In this document: positions 36,686-45,458 of the stretch, piece after piece
Layout of the letters: each line of letters opens with the position of its first letter
How positions within the stretch are numbered: position 1 is the stretch's first letter
Assembly: GCF_040493455.1 (NCBI RefSeq)
Contig: NZ_JANFDA010000001.1
Location: forward strand, 558,001 to 622,000
Length of the DNA stretch: 64,000 bases
Direction: 5' to 3'
Source: Microcosmobacter sp040493455
Lineage (GTDB): Bacteria > Bacteroidota > Bacteroidia > Flavobacteriales > Flavobacteriaceae
Translations under genes and position numbers: made by a program
The notes under the pieces: model-generated
Databases searched by the model: none
Told to the model about the DNA's origin: nothing
What the model saw: only the letters and a program-made list of their open reading frames with translations

Positions 36686-37294
36686 TTACAAGTTGTCTTT
36701 AAACAATTCAGCATATTCTTTAACGACATTTTTATCAAAATATGGTTCATCATTTATTCTACCAATTACTTCTACATTAGTCATCGTTTTGATAATGTCT
36801 TCGGTTGTTTTATGTTCATCACCACTGAAGATTACAGCAATGTCAAAGCCTTTATCCTGAAGGTGTTTTATTGTGAGTAGTGAATGATTGATACTACCAA
36901 GATAATGTCTTGAAACTATAATGACTTTGTCTTTTGGTTGAATTAAATCCAGAACAGTATTGTCATCATTAAGAGGGACTAACAATCCACCTGCACCTTC
37001 AATTACCAAATTATTTTCGGTTTTAGGTCTTTTGATAGTATCCAAATCAATGGTGATGCCATCAATATCAGCTGCACCGTGAGGGCTCATAGGCGTCTTA
37101 AGCGCATAAGTATTTGGGTGAATCTTTGACCTAGAATTTGAAATCAATTGTGACACTGTATGTCTATCCCCAGAGTCCACATCTCCGGCTTGTACAGGTT
37201 TCCAATAATCGGCTTCTAAGGCTTCTGTAAGTATTGCAGATACAATAGTTTTTCCTACATCTGTGCCTATACCTGTAATAAAATAATTCTGCAT
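36686..37294 (-). CDS. bioD: ATP-dependent dethiobiotin synthetase
   Basis: A 202-residue P-loop enzyme that closes the ureido ring of dethiobiotin from DAPA, CO2 and ATP. The phosphate-binding loop is GIGTDVGKT near the N terminus, and the VIEGAGGLLVPL motif with the catalytic surroundings is intact. It is the first gene of a bioD-bioA operon. A TATTTTTG promoter box lies 18 bp upstream of the ATG. Confidence 0.96.
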   Translation of the reverse strand: MQNYFITGIGTDVGKTIVSAILTEALEADYWKPVQAGDVDSGDRHTVSQLISNSRSKIHPNTYALKTPMSPHGAADIDGITIDLDTIKRPKTENNLVIEGAGGLLVPLNDDNTVLDLIQPKDKVIIVSRHYLGSINHSLLTIKHLQDKGFDIAVIFSGDEHKTTEDIIKTMTNVEVIGRINDEPYFDKNVVKEYAELFKDNL

Positions 37295-37311
37295 GTATCC
37301 TAAATTGATTG

Positions 37312-37319
37312 CAAAAATA
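37312..37319 (-). promoter_or_regulatory. -7 promoter box of bioD-bioA
   Basis: TATTTTTG on the minus strand, an exact TAnnTTTG match, 18 bp before the bioD ATG. No clear BirA-like operator palindrome was seen beside it. Confidence 0.5.
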
Positions 37320-37349
37320 CGAGCAATTTTTAAGATAGTTTCATTGTCA

Positions 37350-38930
37350 TTAGCGAATAATTATTTTAGAGATGAAAACACGAGTATCGGATGTAAACTT
37401 TAAGAAATACATCCCAGATTGCAAGTGATTGCTTAGGTCTAGGGAGAGTGTTTGTCTGTAATTAACATTCAAAGTAGAATTTTTGTAAACAGTACTTCCA
37501 TCTAAGGCATAAGCTTCTAAACTGATGTCGTTAGAAATGGATTCTGGAAATGTTATGTCTAGCTTACCATTGCTCGGATTTGGCAAAATGGTGAGCGACT
37601 CACCTAGCAAAAACTCATCATTGGAGAGCGTGTCTTCTTGCATAAAGATTAAATACCCATCGCATGTACCCAGAATAATATCCATTAGGCCATCATCATT
37701 GATGTCGATATAATCATGGTCGTAAGTAGAGACATTCCAAATATTCTGAGTATCACCGTAAGGATGAACAAGATTACCACTATTAAGGTTTTGATTTTCG
37801 AAAATGATAAAACGTCTTCCAGTACCTGTTTCACAAGGTGGAAGATCCGTGTCTACACTAGATAACCCAACATCCAAGTCGCCATCATCATCCAAATCGA
37901 TCATCTTAACATTACCTCCAAACCCATCAGTTCTGTCGGTAGGCATGGCGTATTGAGAAATCGATAGGTTTGTGTCTTCGGTAAACCCAGTAACTCTATT
38001 GACATAGTCTCCTGCGTCATCAACAACATAGAAATCTAGCATGCCGTTATCATTCAAATCACCAGCTGTAAACATATAGGCAGCATTTTCTGGTTGGGCG
38101 TAAAAATTAGTAAATGTCCCATCGCCATTGTTGAAAAGTACAATAGGACCTTTGGCATTAAAAGGAGCTACAGTGTTTAGTCCCAGATTTTTGACAATAT
38201 CTAGGTCATTATCATTATCCACATCATGAAATTCTACACCAGTTCCAAAACTTGAGTTTCTCAAATTACCCATTCTGGTTTGAGTTTCTTCTGTAAAGTT
38301 CCCTGAACCATCATTTATCAATAAAACATCGAGTGCTGTTACAGAAGGTGAGTAGTTTACCATATACAAATCTGGGAAATTATTCCCTGTGAGATCACCG
38401 CCCCAACCAGCGCAATATTGAATAGGGTTCACAGTAATTGTTGGTAAACGTGTGCTCGATTCATCTAAAAACCCCTGCCAATCGCCATTGGTATCATTCC
38501 CCTGATTCATGTATAGTTTTGGCTGATCGCCAAAAGTGCTGATGATAAAAAGATCCAACCAAGTATCGTTATCTACATCAATACAAATAATGTCTCTTGC
38601 GTCTGTAGCTGTGGTTAAGAACTCTGGTGCATAGATGTCTGTTTCGTCCTGTAAGACTCCACTTCTGTTCATAAATAATAAATCGGTTTTGGCTCCTGGA
38701 GAAGAAAAGGGGACTTTACGCACCACAACTAAATCTGTTAAACCATCTTTATCAAAATCGCCAACGGCTAAGTCCTTTTCCATATCGTCTACAGCATTAT
38801 TATCGGCATTGTCAGAGATATTAGAGATTACAATTCTGGTATTGGTTTCATCTTCAAAATTTAACCATTGTGTAAATCCTTCAAAAGAAATTAGGAAACA
38901 ACAAAGAAGTAAAAAGTAATGTTTTTTCAT
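37350..38930 (-). CDS. Secreted FG-GAP/VCBS repeat protein with T9SS domain
   Basis: A secreted protein of 526 residues when started at the Met before KKHYFLLLCCFL; this start gives a clean signal peptide, whereas the longer frame (to 38969) adds 13 residues in front of it. At least seven FG-GAP/VCBS-type repeats carry calcium-binding loops such as DFDKDGLTDL, DVDNDNDLDI, DLNDNGMLDF, DLDDDGDLDV and DINDDGLMDI. They form a beta-propeller of the integrin-alpha or ASPIC type. A type A T9SS sorting domain with ILPNPSNGKLDI closes the protein (ending SKIIIR). Its role is probably adhesion or binding; no enzyme motif is seen. It lies just upstream of bioD but has no known link to biotin synthesis. 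Confidence 0.85.
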   Translation of the reverse strand: MKKHYFLLLCCFLISFEGFTQWLNFEDETNTRIVISNISDNADNNAVDDMEKDLAVGDFDKDGLTDLVVVRKVPFSSPGAKTDLLFMNRSGVLQDETDIYAPEFLTTATDARDIICIDVDNDTWLDLFIISTFGDQPKLYMNQGNDTNGDWQGFLDESSTRLPTITVNPIQYCAGWGGDLTGNNFPDLYMVNYSPSVTALDVLLINDGSGNFTEETQTRMGNLRNSSFGTGVEFHDVDNDNDLDIVKNLGLNTVAPFNAKGPIVLFNNGDGTFTNFYAQPENAAYMFTAGDLNDNGMLDFYVVDDAGDYVNRVTGFTEDTNLSISQYAMPTDRTDGFGGNVKMIDLDDDGDLDVGLSSVDTDLPPCETGTGRRFIIFENQNLNSGNLVHPYGDTQNIWNVSTYDHDYIDINDDGLMDIILGTCDGYLIFMQEDTLSNDEFLLGESLTILPNPSNGKLDITFPESISNDISLEAYALDGSTVYKNSTLNVNYRQTLSLDLSNHLQSGMYFLKFTSDTRVFISKIIIR

Positions 38931-39079
38931 AGCATGCATTTTAGGTTTAGAGGCATAACTATAAGCCATGAAAAGTCTAAAGGGGTGTGAGGCAGAATCT
39001 TAAAGATACTAAAAATACTGCTATGTGTTTATTTCTTAAGAAAGTAAGCTTTCTGAGAAATGTAAATGATTTACTTTAG

Positions 39080-39154
39080 TCGGGATGACAGGATTTGAAC
39101 CTGCGACCCCACGGCCCCCAGCCGTGTGCGCTAACCGGACTGCGCTACATCCCG
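39080..39154 (-). tRNA. tRNA-Pro (GGG)
   Basis: A full cloverleaf on the minus strand. The acceptor stem CGGGATG/CATCCCG is perfect, the D arm is GCGC...GCGC, the anticodon stem CACGG/CCGTG encloses loop CTGGGGG (anticodon GGG), and the T loop is TTCAAAT. The discriminator base is A; the CCA end is not encoded. Confidence 0.95.
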
Positions 39155-39164
39155 AAATTGACGC

Positions 39165-39172
39165 CAAAAGTA
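39165..39172 (-). promoter_or_regulatory. -7 promoter box of tRNA-Pro
   Basis: TACTTTTG on the minus strand, 11 bp upstream of the mature tRNA 5' end; an exact TAnnTTTG match. Confidence 0.5.
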
Positions 39173-39239
39173 AGTTATAAAACTCCAAACTGCAATACCA
39201 TATTGAAAAAGAGGGCTTACCAAAAGTGAGATCGAATTT

Positions 39240-39247
39240 TACTTTTG
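39240..39247 (+). promoter_or_regulatory. -7 box of an orphan plus-strand promoter
   Basis: TACTTTTG on the plus strand, an exact TAnnTTTG match. A possible upstream TTG lies at 39213-39215, a slightly long spacing. No gene starts within 150 bp; a terminator hairpin follows about 75 bp downstream. Confidence 0.4.
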
Positions 39248-39253
39248 ATATAG

Positions 39254-39350
39254 GTGTAAATTAAAAATTAAGGTGAAGTAATTAATTAGGACATTTATTA
39301 TTAATAGCGACCGGAAATTACAAAGCCAATGCAAATTTGCACTGGCTTTT
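39254..39350 (+). ncRNA. Candidate small RNA between tRNA-Pro and the AraC gene
   Basis: The interval is bounded by a TAnnTTTG box (39240-39247) and a terminator hairpin (39321-39350). The expected transcript is about 97 nt. It holds no credible reading frame. It was not matched to a known RNA family by eye, so this is a prediction from signals only. Confidence 0.3.
39321..39350 (+). terminator. Orphan intrinsic terminator
   Basis: Arms AAAGCCA.TGCAAA and TTTGCA.TGGCTTT form a long hairpin ending in T residues on the plus strand. No annotated gene ends here, which is why it is paired with the upstream promoter box as a small-RNA unit. Confidence 0.6.
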
Positions 39351-39403
39351 GTATATTCAAGACTTTAAAACAAATACCATTTGTACACTAGCTAAAATAT
39401 AAT

Positions 39404-40261
39404 ATGCAATTTCCTAATTACTTTACTGAGGGGTCTAGTCATAAATTTATAAAAGGTGAGAACATTTTATGCGTTCAGTATATACATGACTCTAATGAGA
39501 TAATAGAAATTCATCTAGGTATTGATAAGCCATTTTTTGTTCATGTTGTAGAAGGAACGGTTAGATTATACTCATCTAGCCAAGCAGTTATGGTAGAAGA
39601 AAACCAGTCTGCTATTGTCAATGTTGGTTCATATCTTATGTCAGAAAACCTTTCTGTAAATAATCGTTTTGAAGCATATCTTATGTTTTACTCTATAGAT
39701 ACTTTGAATGAATTTTATCATAAAGTAAATAAAGGCTCAAGAAAAGAGCTGCCTCAAAAAGAACAAAAGAGTATAGTAAAAGTGCATCATTGCCATTTCT
39801 TAAGTTCATTTGCACAAAGTTTAGCTTTACTATTCAAAGGAAACTATGAGTCTAGAAGAGAGACAAAACTAATTGACATTAAGGCTGAAGAACTGATGTA
39901 TTACTTTGGTTATAATAATCTATCAGATAATATTGATGCTATGCTCTTTCAAACTCTAGACAACGACTTTATTTTTAAGAATTGTATCAATAATAACTAC
40001 CTTAATAATATAAAGCTAGAAGATTTTGCATTTTTAACAGGTATGAGTTTATCTAGTTTTAAACGAAAGTTTAAGGAGATTTACGATGAATCACCATCCA
40101 GATGGATTAAAAGTAGAAGATTAGAGCATTCTATTTCTCTACTAAATGATAAAAAGTTCAGTATTAAAGAAGTTGCCTATAAATGTGGTTTTGATAATAC
40201 AAGTACCTTCAGTCGCTTATTTAAAAGTAAGTACGGAATTAGTCCAAAAGACTATAAATAA
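39404..40261 (+). CDS. AraC-family transcriptional regulator
   Basis: A 285-residue regulator. The C-terminal ~85 residues are an AraC DNA-binding domain with two helix-turn-helix units; the first contains LTGMSLSSFKRKFKEIYDESP and the second VAYKCGFDNTSTFSRLFKSKYG, close to family consensus. The N-terminal ~190 residues are a cupin-like sensor part with no clear ligand motif. This type is common in Bacteroidota. It is followed in the same direction by the gapped repeat protein gene (134 bp away), which is the natural candidate target. A promoter for the latter was not recognised with confidence. Confidence 0.9.
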   Translation: MQFPNYFTEGSSHKFIKGENILCVQYIHDSNEIIEIHLGIDKPFFVHVVEGTVRLYSSSQAVMVEENQSAIVNVGSYLMSENLSVNNRFEAYLMFYSIDTLNEFYHKVNKGSRKELPQKEQKSIVKVHHCHFLSSFAQSLALLFKGNYESRRETKLIDIKAEELMYYFGYNNLSDNIDAMLFQTLDNDFIFKNCINNNYLNNIKLEDFAFLTGMSLSSFKRKFKEIYDESPSRWIKSRRLEHSISLLNDKKFSIKEVAYKCGFDNTSTFSRLFKSKYGISPKDYK

Positions 40262-40395
40262 ACCTAAATGAGCTATTTTCGAGCTTAATTGACCCTTTTT
40301 CAACGCTTTAACAGTCCTTAATGTAAGCCAGCTAACATTTCTTTTTTCGATTTGAAAATACTTTTACATCTAATTAATTTTTAAATCGATATTCT

Positions 40396-42322
40396 ATGAA
40401 AAAAGGACAATTACGTTTTTTTAAATTGTTGCTTTTTGCAATTTTATTTTTGCAATTTGCCACAATTGACGCGCAAGCTGTATTTAAATACACTTATGTA
40501 GATCCAATAGCGAATGAACTTCAGATAACCAATCTTGGAGACGCAACTGATGATGTCGGGACATCTTGGTTATGCTTAGGCCCAGGCACTTATCAAAGAA
40601 TCAATAATATTACTGCTGAATCCACAATGTTAGCACCAGGCGAGTCCATTACATTACCTTATAATATGGATGTAACCAATGATGGTTTGAGTTTGTTTTC
40701 TAGCAATAGTTTTGGGTCATCAGATCCAAGCATTTTATTAGATTTTGTACAATGGGGAGCAGGGAATCAGCCACGTTCAGGTCAGGCTGTAACTGCTGGC
40801 CGTTGGGACAATGCATCGTCTTTTGTTTCAGGGCAGGCACCCTACACAACAACTACTGGAGGCTTTGCTGCAGCATGGTCTGTATGTGATGTAAATGCAG
40901 GTGATATTACATTCGATGTAGCTCCAAATAACACAACATTAATTAGTAATGATATGTTGACTGCTACTATTTGTAGAGATGGTCAAGCAGATCCACTTAC
41001 AGTTAATATTGCTGCAGGAAGTATGGGGACTAATTCTGGATGGATAATTACTGATGCAGCTACAGGTAATATTTTAGGCACGCCAGCATCTGGGCCTTTT
41101 GACCTTGATGGAGCGGGTCCAGGAACCTGTAATATTTATTACATAAGATATGAGGACGGCTTATCTGGTAAAGAAGTAGGTGAAAACATTGCAGACTTAT
41201 CTGGATGCTTTGATTTATCCAATTCCATTGCTGTAATTAGAGCATTACCAGAAGCTGGTACATTGGCTATTGACGAGATGGCGACCACAGGAGCCAATAG
41301 CTCGACAGTTGTCGACGGTACCACTGCCACGATCTGTATTGACAACGATGGAGCACCTGTTTACGTTACAAAGACTGGGTACGAGACGAACCTGTCTTAC
41401 AGGTACGTTATCACGGACGAGAGCGATACGATATTGGCCATCACTGACACGGATGCGATTGACATCACTGGAGCAGGAGTTGGAGNNNNNNNNNNNNNNN
41501 NNNNNNNNNNNNNNNNNNNNNNNNNNNNNNNNNNNNNNNNNNNNNNNNNNNNNNNNNNNNNNNNNNNNNNNNNNNNNNNNNNNNNCGGTGGCGGACCTTG
41601 ACGCGGTGAACTGTTCTGATATCTCCGACAACTTCGTGACAGTTGTGCGCGTTGCGCCAGAGGCGGGAACTGTTTTAATTGATGTTGACGAGACTAATGC
41701 AATAAATGATTCTGTACTAATAGAAGGGGATCAAGCTACAATCTGTGTAGATAATGGTCCTTCACCTGTTGCAGTATCAAAAACAGGTTATGAAACGAAC
41801 TTGTCTTACAGGTATGTAATTACGGATGAGAGTGATACAATATTAGCAATCACAGATACAAATGCAATTGACTTATCAGGTGCAGGAGTTGGTATTTGCA
41901 GGATCTGGGGATGGTCTTACAGAGGTACCCCGAGCAATGGTTCAGGGTTTATAGGAGGTCCGGTGGCAGACCTTGATGCAGTGAACTGTTCTGATATCTC
42001 TGACAATTTTATTACTATAATTCGTGTTACTGGAGAGGATTGTAATAGTCTAAGTGTTAATGACTTTGATGAAGGCATAAGCTTTAATGTTTATCCTAAT
42101 CCTGTTGTGGATAAATTAAATATCAGAATTAATAATAATAACATTTCGGATGAAATGGTTGTGGATCTGTTCAATATAAATGGTCAAAGAGTTTTATCTA
42201 AGACTGTATCCAATACTGACACTCTCATTGACTTAACAAGTCTTGAAAGAGGTATTTATTTAATGAGACTTAATGCCAGCAGTAGAGGTGTTTTGAGTAC
42301 AACAAAAATTATTAAAAATTAA
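40396..42322 (+). CDS. Secreted repeat-containing surface protein with T9SS domain, interrupted by an assembly gap
   Basis: One gene split by 100 Ns. The left part (40396-41485) opens with a signal peptide (about residues 1-28, ending IDAQA). A lamin-tail-like region and a divergent repeat follow, then the first ~125-residue repeat unit. The right part (41587-42322) completes that unit, adds a full second one and ends with a T9SS sorting domain (FNVYPNPVVDKLNI ... TTKIIKN). The two parts are in different frames only because the Ns are a nominal length: a gap of 66 bp would restore both the frame and one complete repeat. Function is unknown; probably a surface adhesin or structural protein. 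It follows an AraC regulator. Confidence 0.8.
41248..42028 (+). repeat. Tandem ~372-375-bp repeats around the assembly gap
   Basis: At least two units begin with PEAGT at 41248 and 41657. Shared residues include KTGYETNLSYRYVITDESD and ADLDAVNCSDISDNF. Unit 1 and the first bases after the gap use GC-richer codons than unit 2. By direct count, 29 of 60 bases at 41341-41400 are G or C against 21 of 60 at 41761-41820, although the proteins are nearly the same. Confidence 0.8.
41486..41585. other. Assembly gap of 100 Ns
   Basis: A run of exactly 100 Ns, the usual placeholder for unknown length. It lies inside the tandem repeats, so repeat collapse is the likely cause. Confidence 0.98.
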
Positions 42323-42362
42323 TTTTTGTGAGTTAACAACAATTGAATTGTTATAGAGGGGA

Positions 42363-42403
42363 AAGTGAGTAGTCAATCATCTTTTGATGATTGCTGCTCA
42401 CTT
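42363..42403 (+). terminator. Hairpin terminator after the repeat surface protein
   Basis: A long imperfect hairpin with arms AAGTGAG.AG.CAATCATC and GATGATTG.CTCACTT, 40 bp past the stop codon. The T run afterwards is weak, so it may protect the mRNA end rather than terminate. Confidence 0.6.
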
Positions 42404-42426
42404 GAACTAAAACTTATTATGAAGAG

Positions 42427-42537
42427 ATGGAAAAAGTCAAAAAGCAAACAACTAATTATGGTGTCATTTGGATTGTTATCTGTTGTATCGCTGTAGTTAT
42501 TTTTTCTTTAGGGTTTGTTTACCTAATTAGTTACTAA
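42427..42537 (+). CDS. Possible 36-residue single-pass membrane peptide
   Basis: A short frame from ATG 42427 to TAA 42535-42537. It encodes a charged N terminus (MEKVKKQTTNYG) followed by a hydrophobic stretch (VIWIVICCIAVVIFSLGFVY), the pattern of a small transmembrane peptide. It starts just after the hairpin of the upstream gene. No homologue is recalled and length alone gives weak support; it could be chance in an AT-rich spacer. The remaining bases up to 42660 hold nothing recognisable. Confidence 0.35.
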   Translation: MEKVKKQTTNYGVIWIVICCIAVVIFSLGFVYLISY

Positions 42538-42659
42538 CTCTGATAAAATTTCTTACAAAAAATAAGATTATTCAGGAACGGTACTAGTTCTGTAATTAAA
42601 GGAAAGAATGCTGAATAATAGTGAGTTAGTAGTCACAAATAAAAAAGAATACAATAAAA

Positions 42660-43244
42660 CTAAAAATGATGTGCTACACCCAAACCAATTCCAAAGGAAT
42701 TATATCCATTTACTTTTAAGTCATTCACAAGGTTTGCTATTAATTCCCAATTGTCATGGAAATGATAGCTGTACTCTAACCCAAAACGTACTAAAAAGAA
42801 ATTTTGTTCTTTTGTGATTTCCATACCGCTACCAGCCAAAATGCTAAAATGTTTAGTTGGTTTGTACAAGCCAACTAATGCTGTTGCTATAGGGTAACTA
42901 CGTTCTATGGTTTCTTGAGAGCTTCTCCCTATGCTCTCAACCACAAAATCTTCAATGATAATGTCGGAATGTAGCCCTACAGCCCATTTCCCATCAATGA
43001 AATAGGTGTAGTTAATTCCCCAAGAGGGGAGTGACAACCATTGACGCTTACCTTGTTCATTTACCCCTTCATTAATTTGAGTATGGCTTAGCATTAATGC
43101 TATTGAGTGTTTATTGGTATGCTCTGAATTTTTATCATGCACTTTATCTTGAGCTGAGCTCAAAAATGACTGTAGTAACAGTAAGAGTAGGCTAGTAGTA
43201 GAGGGAGAGAAAAGTTTCAAAAAAGAGGTTTTAGGATTTAACAT
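42660..43244 (-). CDS. Outer-membrane beta-barrel-like protein
   Basis: A 194-residue protein with an N-terminal hydrophobic segment rich in Leu and Ser (about residues 14-31, cut near SSAQ). It continues as amphipathic strands with aromatic girdle residues, such as WGINYTYFIDGKWAVGLHSDI and FGLEYSYHFHDNWELIANL, and ends in VAHHF, a typical barrel C terminus. It resembles small porin-like proteins of flavobacteria. Function unknown. The 5' leader contains an inverted repeat (CCCCAAC at 43278 and GTTGGGG at 43312). Confidence 0.75.
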   Translation of the reverse strand: MLNPKTSFLKLFSPSTTSLLLLLLQSFLSSAQDKVHDKNSEHTNKHSIALMLSHTQINEGVNEQGKRQWLSLPSWGINYTYFIDGKWAVGLHSDIIIEDFVVESIGRSSQETIERSYPIATALVGLYKPTKHFSILAGSGMEITKEQNFFLVRFGLEYSYHFHDNWELIANLVNDLKVNGYNSFGIGLGVAHHF

Positions 43245-43462
43245 AAATTATTACTGGTTTTTTAAAGGAAAAGGTGACCCCAACCCTTAAAGCATAGATC
43301 TCACTTGTAAAGTTGGGGAAGCATCCAATATTCATTTTAAACCTGATAGGTTTTTACGATATAGTAGTATTATCTATACCTGACAAATAGTATAAAAGCT
43401 AAATAATGTTATATAGGATTTAAAAGGCAGAAAGCCCGTATAAGTAAAGTATTAACAAATAA

Positions 43463-45187
43463 TTATTCTAACTTTTTCTTGTTATATATAGTTTGTCCAT
43501 CTTTAATGGTCTCTATTACGGTAATATCTTTTATAGCACTAGGTTCTACTTTTAATGGATTTTGATCGAGGATTACCAAATCGGCTCTCTTTCCAGATTC
43601 TAAAGTCCCTTTACTGTCTTGTTCATCATACTGCTCTGCTGCAAATCTAGTCATAGTTAACAGACCTTCATAAGGCGTTATTCTTTGATCTGGACCAGCT
43701 TCAGCACCTTTTCTGGAAATTCTATTCACAGCAGAATAAAGCATAAACATTTGATCTAAAGGCGCCACAACAAAATCGGTATGGTTTGTTGGTTTTAAAC
43801 CTGCGTCTAGGGCATCTCTCATAGGGCTAATATATTGGGCTTGTTCAAAGCCTCTGTTCTTTAGATGTGCTTCATAAAAATAATATGTATGTAGCGTGTA
43901 AAATGAAGGTCTGATTTTATATTCTACAAATTTTGGGATGTGGTCTTTTCGCATAAATTGCGTATGGATAGTTGTAACATTCCAAGGTTTACTATAGTCA
44001 CCATCACGGACATACTCATAAGCTTCAAGAAATGCATCAATGGATGCGTCACCGTTACAATGTAATATCAAAGGGACATCCATATCGTAGACACGTTTTA
44101 CCATTTGATTTGCTGTTTCCTGAGGAAAGGTTAATTCACCTGTCCAATTGTCTTCTCCCCCTGGGCCACCCATTAAATAAGGAGTTGTAAAGGCTGCTGT
44201 TCTACCTTGTGGAGAACCATCTAAGGTAATTTTCACGCCTCCAAGTTTTAAATTATTATTATATGATAGCCATTTAGATTTAGGCACCATTGTTAAAACA
44301 CTATCCAATTCTAAAACAAAAGGGTAGACTACTAGGTCAATAATATTAGCGCCAGCATCAGAAGCAGCAATCATAGTTTTGAGCTCATTGAAATGTGTTA
44401 AACCATCTTGAGCAGTAGTTATCCCTGCTTGGGCATAAAGCATTTGACCTGCCTTTGAGAATTCTACTTTTTGGGCTTCTGTCATTGGCTGCGTCTTTGC
44501 AAAAATTGGAATATAAGCGGTTTCCATAATCAACCCGTATGGCTCATTGGTTCCCGGCTTTCTAACGATGATTCCACCAGGAGGGGTTTCAGTATCTGCA
44601 CTTATATCGTAATATTCCATTGCCAAACTATTTAAAACACAGCCATGCATTGAGACATGATCTACCTTTACAGGGTTATTTGGGAAGGCTTCATCTAAGT
44701 CATCTCTATTTAGTAATCTTCCATCTGGCATTACTGAATCATCGTATCCATAAGCCATTATTAATTCTCCATCTGGTATTTTTCTTTCTTCAGCGAATTT
44801 TTTTAGCTCACTAATGATACTAGGAACATCAGCTCCTGGCCCAGATGGGGGAGCATATAAATTACATTGATTTGCCACTGATAAAGAATTGATATAATGG
44901 CTATGACTATCTATAAATCCAGGAAGCATGGTTTTATTTTCTAAGTTTACCATTGTACTCCCTTGACCAGCAACATCTTTTGCCTCAGTCAATAGGCCTG
45001 CAAATTCAATCTTTCCATTATTTACTACTAATGCTTCTACGTATTTTGGAGTTTTACCTACCATAGTGAGAATATCTCCACCATGATATAGTGTAGTGTT
45101 ATTTTTTTCTTGGCCGTTTTCATGTTCCTTACAAGAGAATAAAAGGCACAACCCTAATAGTACTATAAAGATTTTTTTTGTTTTCAT
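43463..45187 (-). CDS. Amidohydrolase-family lipoprotein (YtcJ-like)
   Basis: A 574-residue amidohydrolase with a lipoprotein signal peptide (lipobox LLFSC, Cys19). The amidohydrolase_3 fold is indicated by LPGFIDSHSH (metal-binding His pair), an HCNGDASIDAF segment (metal-binding His) and the C-terminal GTLESGKRADLVILDQNPL block. Members hydrolyse C-N bonds in imidazolones, N-substituted formamides or other cyclic amides; the substrate of this one cannot be told. The Cys anchor places it in the periplasm or outer membrane. No neighbouring gene helps with substrate assignment. The 271 bp upstream hold no recognisable gene. Confidence 0.9.
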   Translation of the reverse strand: MKTKKIFIVLLGLCLLFSCKEHENGQEKNNTTLYHGGDILTMVGKTPKYVEALVVNNGKIEFAGLLTEAKDVAGQGSTMVNLENKTMLPGFIDSHSHYINSLSVANQCNLYAPPSGPGADVPSIISELKKFAEERKIPDGELIMAYGYDDSVMPDGRLLNRDDLDEAFPNNPVKVDHVSMHGCVLNSLAMEYYDISADTETPPGGIIVRKPGTNEPYGLIMETAYIPIFAKTQPMTEAQKVEFSKAGQMLYAQAGITTAQDGLTHFNELKTMIAASDAGANIIDLVVYPFVLELDSVLTMVPKSKWLSYNNNLKLGGVKITLDGSPQGRTAAFTTPYLMGGPGGEDNWTGELTFPQETANQMVKRVYDMDVPLILHCNGDASIDAFLEAYEYVRDGDYSKPWNVTTIHTQFMRKDHIPKFVEYKIRPSFYTLHTYYFYEAHLKNRGFEQAQYISPMRDALDAGLKPTNHTDFVVAPLDQMFMLYSAVNRISRKGAEAGPDQRITPYEGLLTMTRFAAEQYDEQDSKGTLESGKRADLVILDQNPLKVEPSAIKDITVIETIKDGQTIYNKKKLE

Positions 45188-45458
45188 GTTGTGTAAAAGT
45201 TTAATAGTTAATTGAAAGTTATTTCTTACAAAGTGTAAAAATATAAAATTTACAACAATCTGTGATAAAGATACTTAGAATATAATGTTGTTATCGCTTT
45301 TGGAATTTTCAATAATTTGTTCCGTATAATTTATTAACGAGGTATACTTCTTCAGCTAAAGATTTTCCAATATAAATTGGCTTTAGCATATTCAGAATTA
45401 TAAAATGTATTTGCAAAACAGCTGCAAGAAGTAGGTAGCTTTGTAGGAATAGCGAAAG

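Noticed and set aside
40396..42322. A natural frameshift in the surface-protein gene
   Set aside because: The frame change coincides with 100 Ns of nominal length and disappears with a 66-bp gap.
42608..42817. A 69-codon plus-strand frame
   Set aside because: It is mostly antisense to the outer-membrane protein gene at 42660-43244, which has a signal peptide and a barrel C terminus.
43278..43318. An inverted repeat in the barrel-protein leader as a riboswitch
   Set aside because: Only a 7-bp stem with a 27-nt loop; no known riboswitch core was recognised.
45310..45458. A possible gene fragment on the minus strand (MLKPIYIGKSLAEEVYL)
   Set aside because: The ATG-initiated frame is only about 26 codons, with no recognised homology; probably chance.
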